Below, piece after piece: positions 43,151 through 55,333 of a DNA stretch of 64,000 bases; within the stretch, counting starts at the first letter, position 1, and each line of letters starts with the position of its first letter. Made by a program: the position numbers and the translations under genes. The stretch is from the NCBI RefSeq assembly GCF_003171515.1, contig NC_089393.1, positions 2,418,001-2,482,000 of the forward strand, in the 5' to 3' direction. The notes beneath the pieces are model-generated. The model was not told the DNA's origin. It worked only from the letters and a program-made list of their open reading frames with translations, and searched no databases. The DNA is from Pyrenophora tritici-repentis (Eukaryota; Ascomycota; Dothideomycetes; Pleosporales; Pleosporaceae).

Positions 43151-44082
43151 TTACATGTTACTTGCACCCGTTTGCTCGCCGTTCTCTTGGCGCTCCTTGA
43201 TCTCGTCCGGCATGATGCCATTGTTTTCACAGGCCCTCTTGTAGATCTGGCATTCGTCCCAAGCCCTCTGGCATTCAGCCTTGAACTTATCGCAGCTGGC
43301 ACTGAGCTCGGTAATGGCTTGCTCGGTGAGAAGTTTCTCAAGCGTCCACTTTTCAATATTCTGTTGCTCATTCTCCTTAAGTTGAGTAATAAATTGTACG
43401 GCTCTTTGCAGAATGGAACCCTTGTTCTTCTCGCAGCCGGGGACGATCTTGGCCAATTCGTTGATTCCCTCGTTGATGGTCTCACGACGACGACGTTCAA
43501 CTACAAGTGCATTAGCGAATGTAAACCACAATGCTCCCGTAAATGCCTACCTTCTTTGTGATTGTCCCTCCGGACCTTGTGCCACTCTTCTGTGCCAACC
43601 TGAGGCTTGTGGGTAGCGCTTTGTGGAGGGGAGTCGCTCGGTGCGCTTTGGCCTGGGCGGCCTGATGAGGTGACAGCTTTCAGAGCCTCGAGGCTGAAGT
43701 CTTGCATGGGCGTCTGTTGCTGACCATGGTCGCCCATGCCGAAAGAACCATCGCCAGAGTTTTGTGTTTGAAACTGTAGTTCAGTAGCTTGGGGTACCGT
43801 CATCTGATGGTAGGCTAGGGCGGCGGCAGCAGTGTCGCCAACACTCGCCGTGTTGGTTCCGCCATTGTGGTGTACGTCGAACTGCTGCTGCATGTCGTCG
43901 TCGGCCGCGTTGTGGGCGGCTAGAAACGAGGCCGTGGCCTGGTCGGTCAGGTCGTTGTTGGAGCTGTGGGGGGCGGGTCGATTGATGCCTTGGTCGCGGG
44001 TGTCTCGCTTTCGCTTATTGGTATGAATGTTGTTGTGAGCATCCAACTTGCCTTCGGTTGGATAGCCGGCAGTGTCAGCCAT
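43151..44082 (-). CDS. cbf1: Cbf1-like bHLH transcription factor
   Basis: Two exons (43551-44082, 43151-43500; intron 50 nt) give 293 aa. The first 165 residues are Gln/Asn/Ser-rich with a basic NKRKRD stretch. The bHLH domain follows at about 167-230: EWHKVRRDNHKEVERRRRE, then NEGINELAKIVPG and SILQRAVQFITQLKEN, with the intron cutting the basic region. The His-Glu-Arg pattern needed to read CACGTG is present. A leucine-rich coiled coil ends the protein. Yeast Cbf1 binds CDEI centromere elements and methionine-gene promoters; filamentous orthologues act in sulphur metabolism and chromatin organisation. Confidence 0.88.
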
Positions 44083-46366
44083 GGCTCGCGGGACAGGCGT
44101 GGGGCCGAGGAAGTGGGTTGGCGGCGTGAGGTGGGAACAGACGCGCTCGAAGCCTGAATCGCAGGCGCAAACCACCGAGGCGGGGGAGGTGCGGCGCTTT
44201 GCTCACGGGTTCACGCGCAAGCCAGTTGGGCAGGGTCGGGCTAGCAATTATGCGCTTGGAAGGAGGCGCATTCAAGAGTCTGGGTTCGACAAACATTAGC
44301 ACGGGCGCGAGCAGGTGAGTGTGTGAAGGTGGTGCGACAAGAAGCCAGCCGGCCGACGATTGGGCGCGTCCATTTGCCGTTGCTGTGAGACGAAGCTGTC
44401 ACTGCTCAAACGAGTGGCCATCGTATCGTGCAAGCCGATGCGTCGTAGAAAGCGTACAAGGGTGTTGTGCGTCGTTCCGTCGTGGATGCGCGTCTCCCTC
44501 CATTGCCGCTTCCTCGCAACACGGCCGCCAGCAGGCTCGCTCGATGCACTGGAGGCAGCCGCGACCACGGCACAGCAGGCGCGATTGTCGTCGGCGCATC
44601 GCACCCAAAAGTCCGGCGGCAGCAAGCTTGGAGTCTTGCACCCGCAGTTGGCCCACGTCGACGACGGCTGGTACGGGCCATTCGGGGTTTGGGTGAGGAT
44701 TATCGTACCTTTGAGGATTGATGTTCCCGGCTACTACACCAGAGTGGTCCCGGAACACGTGAATGATGGTCGTTATTCGTCGCGAGAATATCGTCGTCGA
44801 CAAAAAGTGCTCGCGCTTGCGGGAAGCAGAAAGAAAAAGAAAGTCTCTTACCGTGATATCTCAGACTTGCAAAGCGCTTCAGGCAGGACTATCAGCGCAG
44901 TTGAGTGATCACCGTGAATCACGAGTGCGAGGAGGTCACATGGTGACGAGGTGCAGGGCGGCGGCGCTATATGAGAGAAGGCCACCATTAGATCCGAACG
45001 GAAACTTGGCGTAACCGCGCCAGGGTTGCGGCCAATCACCGCCGCCCTCGACGCCATGCCACCTTCCCCACTCCCAGCCTGCCGTCTCCAGCAACACCAG
45101 AGCACAGTGTGCTCGTCAGTCTCAGTGGGCCAGATAACACATGCCCCTATACTGCTTTGAAACACTCTACATGAATGCACTAGGCATGTTTGACCATGTT
45201 CACTGAGAGGCCAAATCAAGACGCCTTCAAACTTCGCTCCGCCGCCACCTACCCATCCGCCATCACGCCAGCCTCACTGCAATGACATGGTACGGATGAC
45301 ACCCCTCTAAACTACCTAGGCTCAGCCGACACCTCCAATACGCATTCACATGGCTCTAGCAGAGACAAAGGTGTCGCATGTGACACGCTGCCTGGGCTTG
45401 CCCCCACACATTCTCAGGCTATAGCGACTACGCTTTACCCTTTTGGTGATTTGCCTGGTCATCCAATACACGACGCTTTGGACATGGTTCTCGAAAGAAG
45501 TGGGTTTCGTATCGACAGGATGTTTAGAAGTCTTATCCATCTTTACTGTTATTCGTTATTCTTGAGATGATGAAGATATATGGCTCTTCTATAATTGAAG
45601 TTGGAGGAACGGGGGCCATCAGGCAATTTATAAGGCATCCATCTCCCATCACTTCCAAGCCGATAATCCCGCATCTCCCGATTATAAACAAGGTCAACTC
45701 CCCCGTTTGATTCCAGTCTTCTCCCATGCTCGTACCTGCACTGCCTACCAGGCCTACGTACACTCCACTCGAAGCACTCCGCGGAGTACATGCATTCCGC
45801 AGAACGGCTCCCCATCCATTCTACAAACCGAAAAAGTGGTAGGGGTTTTCAACCATCATCTTTGTCCCGGATTGGTAGGTTACATCGCTTCTCGAAACTC
45901 GAAACTAAGCAAGCAAGCACCCTTCTCGTCTTCTGACCTCAAAGTCACCCCTACTGTGCTAGCATAGTGTGTGTGTGCCCTTCTGCAACAAGACCAATAT
46001 AGTCAGTTAGTAGTATGAAGCAGTGTACGATCCAAGGGGTGTAGGGAGATCAAGGACGATTTCTGTAGATTACTCATGTCAAAGTCTACAGTCCTCGTGC
46101 AGTGCATGGGTATACGCGTATTGTAGATGTCAATCAATGTCACGTGTTTCACACGGATCATGAGTCAAGAACACTCTTCAAATTCATAGGAAAATATATT
46201 GATCAGGGGGAGACTCGATTTAAGGTTGAGTCGCACAAGATAATACCATGGTCATGTGTGTATGCTTCAGAACATAACAACATACAATGTTATCCTTGAC
46301 AGCCTTCTCCACTTCCCAGTTCTCTAATTCATTCTACTCTACCCATCTACCCACGTCTACCCAAAC
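44083..46366. other. 2.3 kb without a supported gene
   Basis: The first 900 bp are GC-rich with overlapping open frames on both strands (44296-44908), typical of a GC-rich promoter and not supported as genes. A CACGTG at 44756-44761 lies in the upstream region of the bHLH gene. The rest contains only short frames. Confidence 0.45.
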
Positions 46367-47692
46367 TCACATAACAGTCACAGGCTCCTTCTCAAACTCC
46401 ATAGTATTAATAATACTGCCAATCCCCTCGACCTCCACCTCTACCACATCGCCATCCTTGAGGAAGCCCTGCGGTTCCATGAAAATGCCCACACCAGAAG
46501 GCGTACCGGTAAGAATGCACGTCCCAGCCCTATTCACACACCAATTAGCAAAAACTTCCCGACATCACATCAACACAGAACAGAAGAAGAAGAAAATGCC
46601 CACTCACTTAAGCGTCGTTCCCCTACTCAAATGCTCCACCACCTCCCCCACCCCAAAAATCATATCATCACACCCCCCATCCTGCCTCACCTCCCCGTTA
46701 ACACTCGTCTTAATCCTCAATCCCTGCACCCCACCCAACTCCTTCTCCACCACCTCAGGCGCCACAACACACGGCCCCAACGGCGCAAACCCATCGAAGC
46801 TCTTTGCATATCCAAACTGTCCCCCGGACACACTCATCGGCATCTGGAAGTTACGAGCCGACACGTCGTTTGAGATTGTGTAACCGAGTAAGACGGATCT
46901 GTATGACGAGGCAGGTACGTTTTTGCAGTCGCGGGAGATGATCAAAGTGAGCTCGCCTTCGTAGTCTAGTTGGGTGGTGCAGGTGGGGTGGATGGGGATG
47001 GGGGAGGTGGGGTGGGTTAGGGCGGTTGTGGGTTTTGTGAAGATTGCTGGGTTGGTGGGGATTTGGAGCTGGTGGGTGTGTGTTAGATGGGGTGTGTGGA
47101 TGGAAGAGGATGAAGTGGATGGGATGGGGACGTACATTACACTCCTCGGCGTGTTTACGGTAGTTTAGTCCTACGCAGAGGATTATGGGTGATTCGGGGA
47201 TAGGGGATAGAAGCTATGTTCATTGTCATTAGTATCAGTATAAGTTTTATCCTCTCTCTTCTATCCACTCTCCACACACTCCCCCTCCCACCACATAACC
47301 CTAAATATAACAGAAACAGAAAACAACCATACCTTCCCGACCTTTGCCCTCCCCCCACCTTTCTTAAACCCACTCTTAACATCACCCTCCAACACATCAA
47401 CTTCCCTCCCTTCGATCTCCTTCGTCGGCACCGCTTTCCCCAAGTCACCGTATTTGATCTCTCCGTCTGGAGTTTCGAAGCGGATTAGACGCTCAAAAGG
47501 GGATGATGCCATTGTTGCTGGAGACGACGTCGAATACTTAGACCTTGATTTTGGAAAGAACGGACAAGTGGGCTTGAATGTAGATGTAGGGGTACTTGTG
47601 TCGATGGATCTGTAGGTACGATATGCAACACGAGAAGGGATAGACCAAGAAGATTGAAGACAGAGACTCTTCACTACCGGGCGGATGAACAT
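46367..47692 (-). CDS. Fumarylacetoacetate hydrolase (FAH) family protein
   Basis: Four exons (47333-47692, 47136-47213, 46608-47068, 46367-46529; introns 119, 67 and 78 nt) give 353 aa. The first 60 residues are basic and Ser/Thr/Arg-rich with no acidic residues before Asp31, which looks like a mitochondrial presequence; a second ATG at 47512 would give a short cytosolic form. The catalytic part shows LNYRKHAEEC, the metal-binding LDYEGELTLII, SNDVSARNFQ and the closing GTPSGVGIF. Members hydrolyse or decarboxylate acylpyruvates, oxaloacetate or ring-cleavage products; substrate is not predictable here. Confidence 0.85.
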
Positions 47693-47993
47693 TCAAGGAC
47701 GTATTTATAAAGAGAAACCACGGGAGAGGAGAAAAAGGACGGGGATTAACTAGAGATGTGATTCCTAAACTTCCGGTATCGGGTTGTGGAGTACATGGCC
47801 ATTAGTGCAAATTGCCCCACGTACGGCCTGGCCGCGGGGTAACGAACTTCGGCATGTAAGATGTTGTTAATTCCGTTAACCACAGAGGCAAGATAGAGTA
47901 CGAGTTCTCACGGGACCACGCGTTTTGGTGTGTTTAAAAGCGAGACCCAAAAGGACCTTTTCTCTTCAACAGCGTAGGGCGGTGGGTATGACA
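47693..47993. other. Short intergenic region
   Basis: A 301-bp promoter side of the FAH-family gene and 3' side of the Ssl1 gene. Nothing recognised. Confidence 0.4.
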
Positions 47994-49493
47994 TTACCCA
48001 CTCATTACCACATCTCCATTCTGTCCCCCACTTGCCAGTCCACCAGACCCAGCCCCAGGATCAAGTCTTCCCAGACAACCAGGGCAATTATGCAATACCA
48101 TGTGCGCAAACATGTCGCAATCGATACAAAAATGACTCTCGCATGCCCTACACTCATACCGCCCACTCTCACTAGCTTTCTGCTCCTCGCTGTCTTCCTC
48201 ATCCCGCTTCGTGCCATTGACCTCGCCGTTCTGCTCCGCTGTGCTCCTTTCCTTGTCGCTGGTCGGCGGCTTGCTGAAGGAAGAGAGACAGCCCACGCAT
48301 TCTTTGCTTCCCTTTTCGCGGGCGCGCGACCACGAGACGGTGGCCCAGTTGCGGAGGGGGAAGAGATGGTGGTATGAGCGTGCGAGATGCGTAGACAGGA
48401 GAAGGGTGAGTTGGCAAGAAGGACATGTGATGGGTAAAGAGCAGACTTTTGCGCTACATCGTGAGCACGTATAGCCGCCCATTGTGAGGTTTCCATGACA
48501 TGCACACATGGTTAGTTGATCTTCGACTACGCGTGATGGGAAGCCCATCATCATGAGTGCAGCAGCAGATTCGGGTGACGGCGCTGCTGTAGTTGTAGCA
48601 ACAGGGGCAGATTGTCGGATTACGGGTGGTGTCGTGGTTGCTAACAGCAGCTCCTTCAGCATCTCCTGGTCGGTGGCGATTGTGTATTCTGATTCATCGC
48701 CCGCGTTTGTTCGTGTGACGATTTCCGTGCATATCTTTAGACGTGCGCTCATGCCAATTACGCTCACGCGTATCCGGTCTCGCACACATGCCTTGACCGT
48801 CTGATGTATATCCCCAGGATCCAGACTCAACAAGCTGCCAAATACTACAATGACCTCTCGTGTGCCGTGACTAGGCGTGTGGTATAATGTTGCTCGTGCC
48901 AGCTCCAGCGCATTCTGCAAACTGGGCGCGCCCTTGGGCTCTTTGCCATCGTCCTTGCTCCGTATGCCTTGTATCGCAGCGACGTGTTCGGCTGGATTCC
49001 CCGACAGCTCTGAGACGCGTATGCAGACGCCGTCGTGCATGCCCAAGACGCTCATTTGCGATATAGGGTTCTGCTCGAAGAATTCGCGGACATATTCCTG
49101 GGTGAAGTTGATCATGGTGATAAAGCGGTTCGGTCGCATATCCTTCTCCAGCATCGCCTCGGAGAGATCGAGCACCAATACGACGTGACGTATAATGCCT
49201 CGTTGAAAGGGCTTTGTGTCCTTGCGCAAACGCTTGCGCTTCCTCTCTTCTTCCCGCTCCTGTACGCTCTGTCCCAGCGTGTCATCCTCGGCCGTTTGTA
49301 TCGTCTTCGCTACCGTTCGTGAGTCTTCCGTCTCCCAGGCTTGCCGCCTGGGTGCTTCTTTGACTGGAACCTCCACTTTCCGCCTTTTGCTAGCTGTGGT
49401 AGATTGCGCGCGGGTACTGGAAGTCCCGCTCTTGTTCCCGACGTACTCATCATCAGATCCCTCATCCTCAAAGTCGTAGTCTGAGTCGGCCAT
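47994..49493 (-). CDS. ssl1: TFIIH core subunit Ssl1/p44
   Basis: Intronless, 499 aa. An acidic N-terminus is followed by a von Willebrand A-type domain at about 100-290 (RGIIRHVVLVLDLSEAM, GMHDGVCIRVSELSGNP, IVVFGSLLSLDPGDI). A C4 zinc finger (CACHGN, CSRC, CPSC) comes at about 335-370 and a C-terminal RING-like domain (YECRACESHFCIDCD, HNCPGC) at about 440-485. Ssl1 binds and stimulates the XPD/Rad3 helicase within TFIIH and is needed for transcription initiation and nucleotide excision repair. A Ser/Glu/Lys-rich insertion separates the two zinc modules. Confidence 0.93.
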   Translation of the reverse strand: MADSDYDFEDEGSDDEYVGNKSGTSSTRAQSTTASKRRKVEVPVKEAPRRQAWETEDSRTVAKTIQTAEDDTLGQSVQEREEERKRKRLRKDTKPFQRGIIRHVVLVLDLSEAMLEKDMRPNRFITMINFTQEYVREFFEQNPISQMSVLGMHDGVCIRVSELSGNPAEHVAAIQGIRSKDDGKEPKGAPSLQNALELARATLYHTPSHGTREVIVVFGSLLSLDPGDIHQTVKACVRDRIRVSVIGMSARLKICTEIVTRTNAGDESEYTIATDQEMLKELLLATTTPPVIRQSAPVATTTAAPSPESAAALMMMGFPSRVVEDQLTMCACHGNLTMGGYTCSRCSAKVCSLPITCPSCQLTLLLSTHLARSYHHLFPLRNWATVSWSRAREKGSKECVGCLSSFSKPPTSDKERSTAEQNGEVNGTKRDEEDSEEQKASESGRYECRACESHFCIDCDMFAHMVLHNCPGCLGRLDPGAGSGGLASGGQNGDVVMSG

Positions 49494-50079
49494 TGCTCGC
49501 GTGTAGCTTTGAGCCCACTAGCAATGTGTCGTGACGCACGTAGTCTCCGCAAATGTAGAAGGCTATTATATTCGCTAGTAAATCGGGATCGATTTGGACG
49601 AGGTCTGGTCTAGGAGTGGGTACCTGCGTTCGTGCGTCCAAGTAGCAGGCGTTGAGGGCTGGGAGGGAGGCGAGGTCAAGGTGATTTTGTAAGCATTCAT
49701 ATGTGAGGTGCGAAAGAAAAAGGTACGACGTGAAGAGCTAGGACCATGCTTTTCATTGTCGCTGCAGCGCGATCGGAAGTGAATGTCGGAAGATTTGGTG
49801 GGCTCAATCAATAATGTTCATCTGGGCACAATGGACCTTTAGTTTCACGTGCTTAGGCGGGAGCGTGTCCCGCAACCTCGACGCGCTCTCACGTTTTGCA
49901 CATGGACAAGTTCAAATTCAGAAGTGATATGCATTAGCAAAACATTAATTGTATCGTAGCACAAGCCGGCATGACGCATTAACTGCGTCCAAAGAGCTCC
50001 AATGGTATACGCTATGCCTGAAAAGCCATCATAAAAACATTACGCCGTCGGCTTACAGCCTAAACACTTTCCCACCCCT
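49494..50079. other. Intergenic, nothing recognised
   Basis: Promoter of the Ssl1 gene. A TCACGTG lies at 49844-49850. No gene seen. Confidence 0.4.
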
Positions 50080-51264
50080 CTAATTATACGCGCCAGAGCC
50101 AGCTACAGTTGGCATTGGCCAGTCGTCTTCGGTGATGCTCGACCAGAATACCCAGATCATGGATACTGATAGTAATGTAAAGAGGGTTGAGAATAGTCCT
50201 CCGTTGATTTTGCCATCGGTGCCAGTGCAAATGTGGACGCTGATTACATATTGGAAGATTTGGCCAATAGCGAACAGAATCGCTGCGACGAGGAGGTATA
50301 CTGAGAGTTGATGTTAGTGTGTACAAAGGGTGTAGAAAGGAACAAGACTTACGCATTGGTTTGCGCTCGCCAAGGATGCGAAGCACCAGGAAGGCTTCCA
50401 GAAGGAAGAAGATAACAATGAAGAGCAGCGGGATGAGCTGGTAGAGAGTATATAGCGCATAGGCCTGGTTTGGTAGGGAACGACTGGTGCCCCAGAAGTT
50501 TGTCCATTCCAGCCCAGTGTCAAGGGCGATGTAGCCGGTACCGACGAAGATGATGGCCGACGAGCCTAGAAGGAGACCGACGGACACTGCAGTGCCGTCG
50601 TCGAGTAGTTGGTAGCCTACGGCGCCATTGAGCATGAGCATCCATGAGGTAGCAGTGATGGCAGCAATGTGGATCGCAACGAATACCTGGACTGGGTTAG
50701 GCTTGACTTTGTGAGATATATATAGACACTGCCAACATACAATGCGCACGGTACTATTGAGGGGGAATCCGCCAATGGTGAAGATCTCGCAGATGGAGAT
50801 GATGATGTAGCCGAGGAGGAAGAGCTGCATTTCTCTGTATGATGTCAATTGCATGTTGGATGTGAGAGGTTTGAGCTGCGCACCTTCTTCCTACAGCAGC
50901 CTTCTTCCGTTCTGTCCTCCATAGCAGGAACAGCGTGGATAAGACAGCGATAGCACATATTATTATTGAGCCTAGGTTGTGCAGCCTGTCGCCTCCACCG
51001 ACGGGGAAGCCTCGCAGCGTGCAGCCTCCCCATCCGGCGTTTGTTTTTGTCGAGGCTTGATTGAAGAGCTGGAAGAGGACGGGTTAGCGGCGCGGTCGCA
51101 AACGGCGAACATGGGTGCTCGAGGTTCAACATACATAGCAAACTGTGCAGGGTCAGTATATACGAAAGACTAGTAACGTGTGCGTTATTCTATGTACCTG
51201 GTAACGTGCTCCAGTTGTTTCCGCTGTCCCGGCAAAAATCGTCAAACTTTCCGTAGCGACTCAT
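50080..51264 (-). CDS. chs7: Chs7-type chitin synthase export chaperone
   Basis: Six exons (51198-51264, 51134-51141, 50884-51068, 50741-50834, 50353-50686, 50080-50300) give 302 aa, a normal Chs7 length. Exon 2 is only 8 nt (TTTGCTAT); it is needed to keep phase between GT-AG introns of 56 and 65 nt. The protein starts with the conserved MSRYGKFDDFC, has about seven membrane helices and the family stretches GYIIISICEIFTIGGFPL and TSWMLMLNGAVGYQLLDDGT. Chs7 is an ER membrane protein that lets the class IV chitin synthase (Chs3 type) leave the ER. Confidence 0.9.
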
Positions 51265-52616
51265 GGTGTCGGGGTGTTTTGCGCGTGGTGCGCAGCCTCG
51301 CGGTGAAGAAGAAGTCGGTGTGGGAGAGCGAACGGCGTGGGGTGTGCAGACGCACAGCAAGCGTTCGGCGCAATGGCGACAACTATAGTCAGCTGGCGTG
51401 AAGGCGAACCGTGAAGTCTTAGACGGCGGGTTGGTCTGCTAAGTTGCAGCGGAGTCGCGCGTGGCTGGGGAGCTTCCTTGAAACAATGGCAAGCCAAGCT
51501 TTGAACGTTGGTTTCCCAGGGCGGCTTGGGTGCATGCACGATAGCGGGACCGAGCAAGATGTCAGTGTCGGTACAACCAACCCCCTCGCAGATGAGACTT
51601 CTGCGTAATATGGCGCGTAAGGCGGAGCGGATGCGATTATGTGAGGGAGGCTCTGCGAGTGAAAGAGGTCATGAATATCTCCCTTTAGCCGCTCTCCAGA
51701 AGCAAGAATCCACGACTCCGACCAAACCACAGCAATCTCGGACATGGCCAATCACGGATACCTGACCTGCGCGCTAAGACGTTTGAGAATAGGAGGCCGG
51801 AGATCACTGTGCCCATGTCAGCGGCAGAGCGGCTTGTCGTGTCAAAACCTGGCATGACGCACAAGGCCAGCATTGATGGTTGGGTACATGGTGTTGTACC
51901 TAACTTTGTCGCTATGCAATGGTGCATGAAGCCCCGAAGCCATGGGAGACGTCGACAACGACGATATCCAGCAAGAACCATCTGGACACACGTCTGCCAC
52001 CTCATTTCTCTGGCCGTATTCTAGCGCCCAAAAAGCTGCCTGTTTCACGCTGGGCTCGTCTCACCACATCCGATCAACGTCTGGACGTCCCAGCACCAGC
52101 ACCCAGCATCTCCGGCGTCGATCGTTCTTGCAATGGTACAGTACCGTAAAAGATTGAAAGGAATTCGAGAGGCTGCAACAACAAGGCGTTGATGGCACGT
52201 TTTACACGCGTGCTGGCAGAGCCTTGCGTGCCAACTACCACGCATCACGCGGACTGCACATTCTGCTCTCATGGCATGCCACACCTGTCTCAAGAAGCAC
52301 ACAAAGTAACAAAGATTTGCGCCATCCCCGACTTATCCGCGGCTTTCTTACCCATTTATTTTCCCATGCGGGGCTCCCGTTGTTGATAGTCCTGAGACCC
52401 TCAACCAACGTGACCAGTGACCCGCCTCCACAGCCCCATATTCGACTGGAGGGTGGTCGGTAAGCTTGGTATGGTAGCCCGGCCCTCGCAGGTTACGTAG
52501 CTGGTAGCGTGGTGGGTATGCAGCCTGCAGGTGGCAGCTATCAGCCTTCATGTTCGTCTATCGCGCCTTTAATCTCCGCCGCCAGACTGAACGTCTACGA
52601 GACAAATAGGGCAGCA
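51265..52616. other. 1.35 kb without a supported gene
   Basis: Divergent upstream region of the Chs7 and sugar transporter genes. Short frames on both strands overlap, with no domain-like content. Confidence 0.4.
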
Positions 52617-55333
52617 ATGATGACGGTAAGCTCATTTCCGCTACCCATATCGCATGCAAATCATGGCGCATTGCTTGACGCAACTCGGTCCGAGCTGGTA
52701 AAGAAGCACTTCCCTCCGCCATCCGCCAAGCACCCCCCGGCAGCGCTGGCCGGGCAGGGACTACATTCGTTCGCATGCATCCAAGTTGACCCATCTGCAT
52801 CCTCTGATCACGAAGCGCCATCGTGCCCATCGTAGCCCCAAATCCCTTCTTGCGTAGCCAAATGTGACCGAGTTTCTCACCGCTCTCGCGCTAGCCTTGC
52901 AAGATTCCACTTTTCGGCGGCTTGACCCTGTGACGTGCCCCAGCAGCCGCGCTTTCGTTGCTTCTCCCCATTCACACCTAGGTTGGAGACGGGCTGCTCC
53001 CATACAGCTCGCAACCTTCACCATTCCTTCACATTCGCAGAGCAGCAGGAGGCCCGCCAATATCCCGCTCCACAACCTCGCCTCTGTAGCACGTCCACGA
53101 GACCAAGATTCCGCTTATCTGCTCGACGACCACGATAAGGAGAGTGCGCGGTCCTCCTTCGACACCCCGTCCGACGACTCGGACCTCTCCATCTGGACCG
53201 ACACTGGTGACTTGGTCGACCAGCTAGCGGACCGCGAAGACCCCCTCAGCCGACGACTGCGGGATTCGCTCGAGGACGGCCATCCCTCCAAACCTCGCCG
53301 ACACCAAAAGCGGGCTCGTTTCGCATCGCAAGATCTCGAAAAGAGCTCCCGCGGCATCCGCCTGGAAGACATTGAAATCCCCGATCCTGGTCCACGAACA
53401 ATAAGTAAAGCTGAGAAGCTTCTCGCCGCTATCATGGCACCCAACGATAGGCCCTCCCGTATTCACGGGTTACACGGGAAGAAGCTCATGTTAGCTCAAC
53501 ACCTGCCCCGTCTACAAGTTCCTCGCTGATAGCCACAGCTACTTTACAAGTATCTTCGTCTCTTTAGGCGTGTTCCTGTTTGGTTACGACCAAGGAGTCA
53601 TGTCCGGTATCATCACGTACGCTGCCCCGTCCCCCTCCCTCGTCGAACCCATCTGATCATGTCCCAGAGGCATATACTTCAAGGACTACTTCAACCAGCC
53701 CTCAGCCGCCGAGCTGGGCACAATGGTGGCCATTCTAGAAGTCGGCGCCTTCATCTCCTCGCTCGTTGTCGGTCGCATCGGTGATGTTTTGGGAAGACGT
53801 AAGACTATTCTATACGGATCGCTCATCTTCGTAGTTGGTGGAGCGCTCCAGACCTTTGCCACTGGCATCCCCATGATGCTGCTTGGGCGAGTCATTGCTG
53901 GTCTCGGTGTTGGAACGCTGTCCACCATTGTGCCAGTATACCAGTCCGAAATCTCCCCGCCCCACAATCGTGGACGCATGGGCTGCATTGAATTCACAGG
54001 TAACATTTCTGGCTACGCTGTCAGTGTATGGGTCGACTACTTTTGCACATACATCAAAAATGACTGGTCGTGGAGAGTTCCGCTCTTCATGCAGTGCATC
54101 ATGGGTCTTCTTCTGGCTGCCGGCAGCTTGCTCATTTGTGAATCTCCAAGGTTAGTTGCTTGATTCCAACCCAATAACCCCTCTAACATGCATAGATGGC
54201 TTTTGGACAATGACCACGATGAGGAAGGTATTGTGGTTATTGCCAACCTGTACGGAAAGGGCGACATTCACAACCCCAAGGCTCGAGATGAATACCGTGA
54301 GATCAAGATGAACGTTTTGCTCCAACGCCAAGAAGGTGAACGCTCATACTCGGACATGTTCAAGCGATACTCCAAACGCGTCTTTATTGCCATGTCCGCC
54401 CAAGCCCTCGCGCAACTCAACGGCATCAACGTCATCTCATACTATGCACCGCTCGTCTTTGAAGAGGCTGGCTGGTACGGTCGCCAAGCCATTCTGATGA
54501 CTGGTATCAACGCCATTACATATTTGCTGTCTACCATTCCTCCGTGGTACATTGTGGATTCGCTGGGTCGCCGAAAGATTCTTCTCTCTGGAGCGCTCAT
54601 GATGATGGTTTCACTATCCGCCATTTCCTACTTCATCTTCCTGCAGGCGTCCTGGACACCCAACATGGTCGTCATGTTTGTCATGATCTACAATGCCGCG
54701 TTTGGATACTCATGGGGCCCTATCCCGTGGCTGTACCCACCGGAGATTCTGCCCCTCAGCATTCGTGCCAAGGGTGCCAGTCTGAGTACCGCGACCAACT
54801 GGGCCTTCAACTGGCTCGTCGGTGAAATGACGCCCATCCTGCAAGAGCACATCCAGTGGCGATTGTACTTGATCCACGCCTTTTTCTGTGCTGTTAGTTT
54901 CGTTATTGGTGAGTCGAATGCAACTATGAAGACAGTGACATGCTAATCTTGTGCAGTGTACTTCATCTACCCTGAAACCGCCAACGTTCGTTTGGAAGAT
55001 ATGAACTCGCTCTTTGGAGACGCTACCTCAGTTATGCCTACCCCAGAGACGCTCGCGCAAGCCGAATCCCTGTTCAGTGGCGAAGGTCGTGGCTCGCCTG
55101 TCCCATCGCTCGATATCCGAGGCGCACGCCGTGCTCAAGACGAGGCAATCCCAGGACTCAACATCGATCCTCCCGATATCGAAAGCGGCAGCAAGGACAT
55201 GTCCAAGGCTGGCGCGGACAACGGCGAGGGAATTGGTGGCTGGATCAGCAATATGGTCAAGAGAACAAAAAGCAATGGTGAAGGTGATAGCTCAGGCGGA
55301 AAGTACAAGCAGGTGGGCCAGAACGAGGACTAG
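52617..55333 (+). CDS. MFS hexose transporter or sensor-like protein with long N- and C-terminal tails
   Basis: Proposed exons: 52617-52625, 53041-53489, 53551-53616, 53668-54150, 54196-54908, 54957-55333, total 698 aa. The first 9-nt exon with its 415-nt intron is the least certain part; without it no ATG precedes codon 53436. Residues 1 to about 155 are cytosolic and acidic. MFS sugar-transporter marks then follow: FLFGYDQGVMSG, GDVLGRRK, RVIAGLGVGT, PVYQSEISPPHNRGR, LNGINVISYYAP, PPEILPLSIRAKGAS and YPETANVRLEDM. The usual QQ before LxGIN is AQ here. The tail of about 100 residues is Ser/Gly/Asp-rich. Long tails recall Snf3/Rgt2 glucose sensors, but transport is equally possible. Confidence 0.8.

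Noticed and set aside
44296..44908. Several overlapping frames up to 182 codons on both strands
   Set aside because: GC-rich sequence with few stops in all frames; Arg-rich translations typical of non-coding DNA.
53490..53550. Apparent frameshift at the start of the sugar transporter core
   Set aside because: A 61-nt intron with donor GTTAGC and acceptor ACAAG restores the frame and gives the expected join into FVSLGVFLFGYDQG, so it is an intron and not a lesion.
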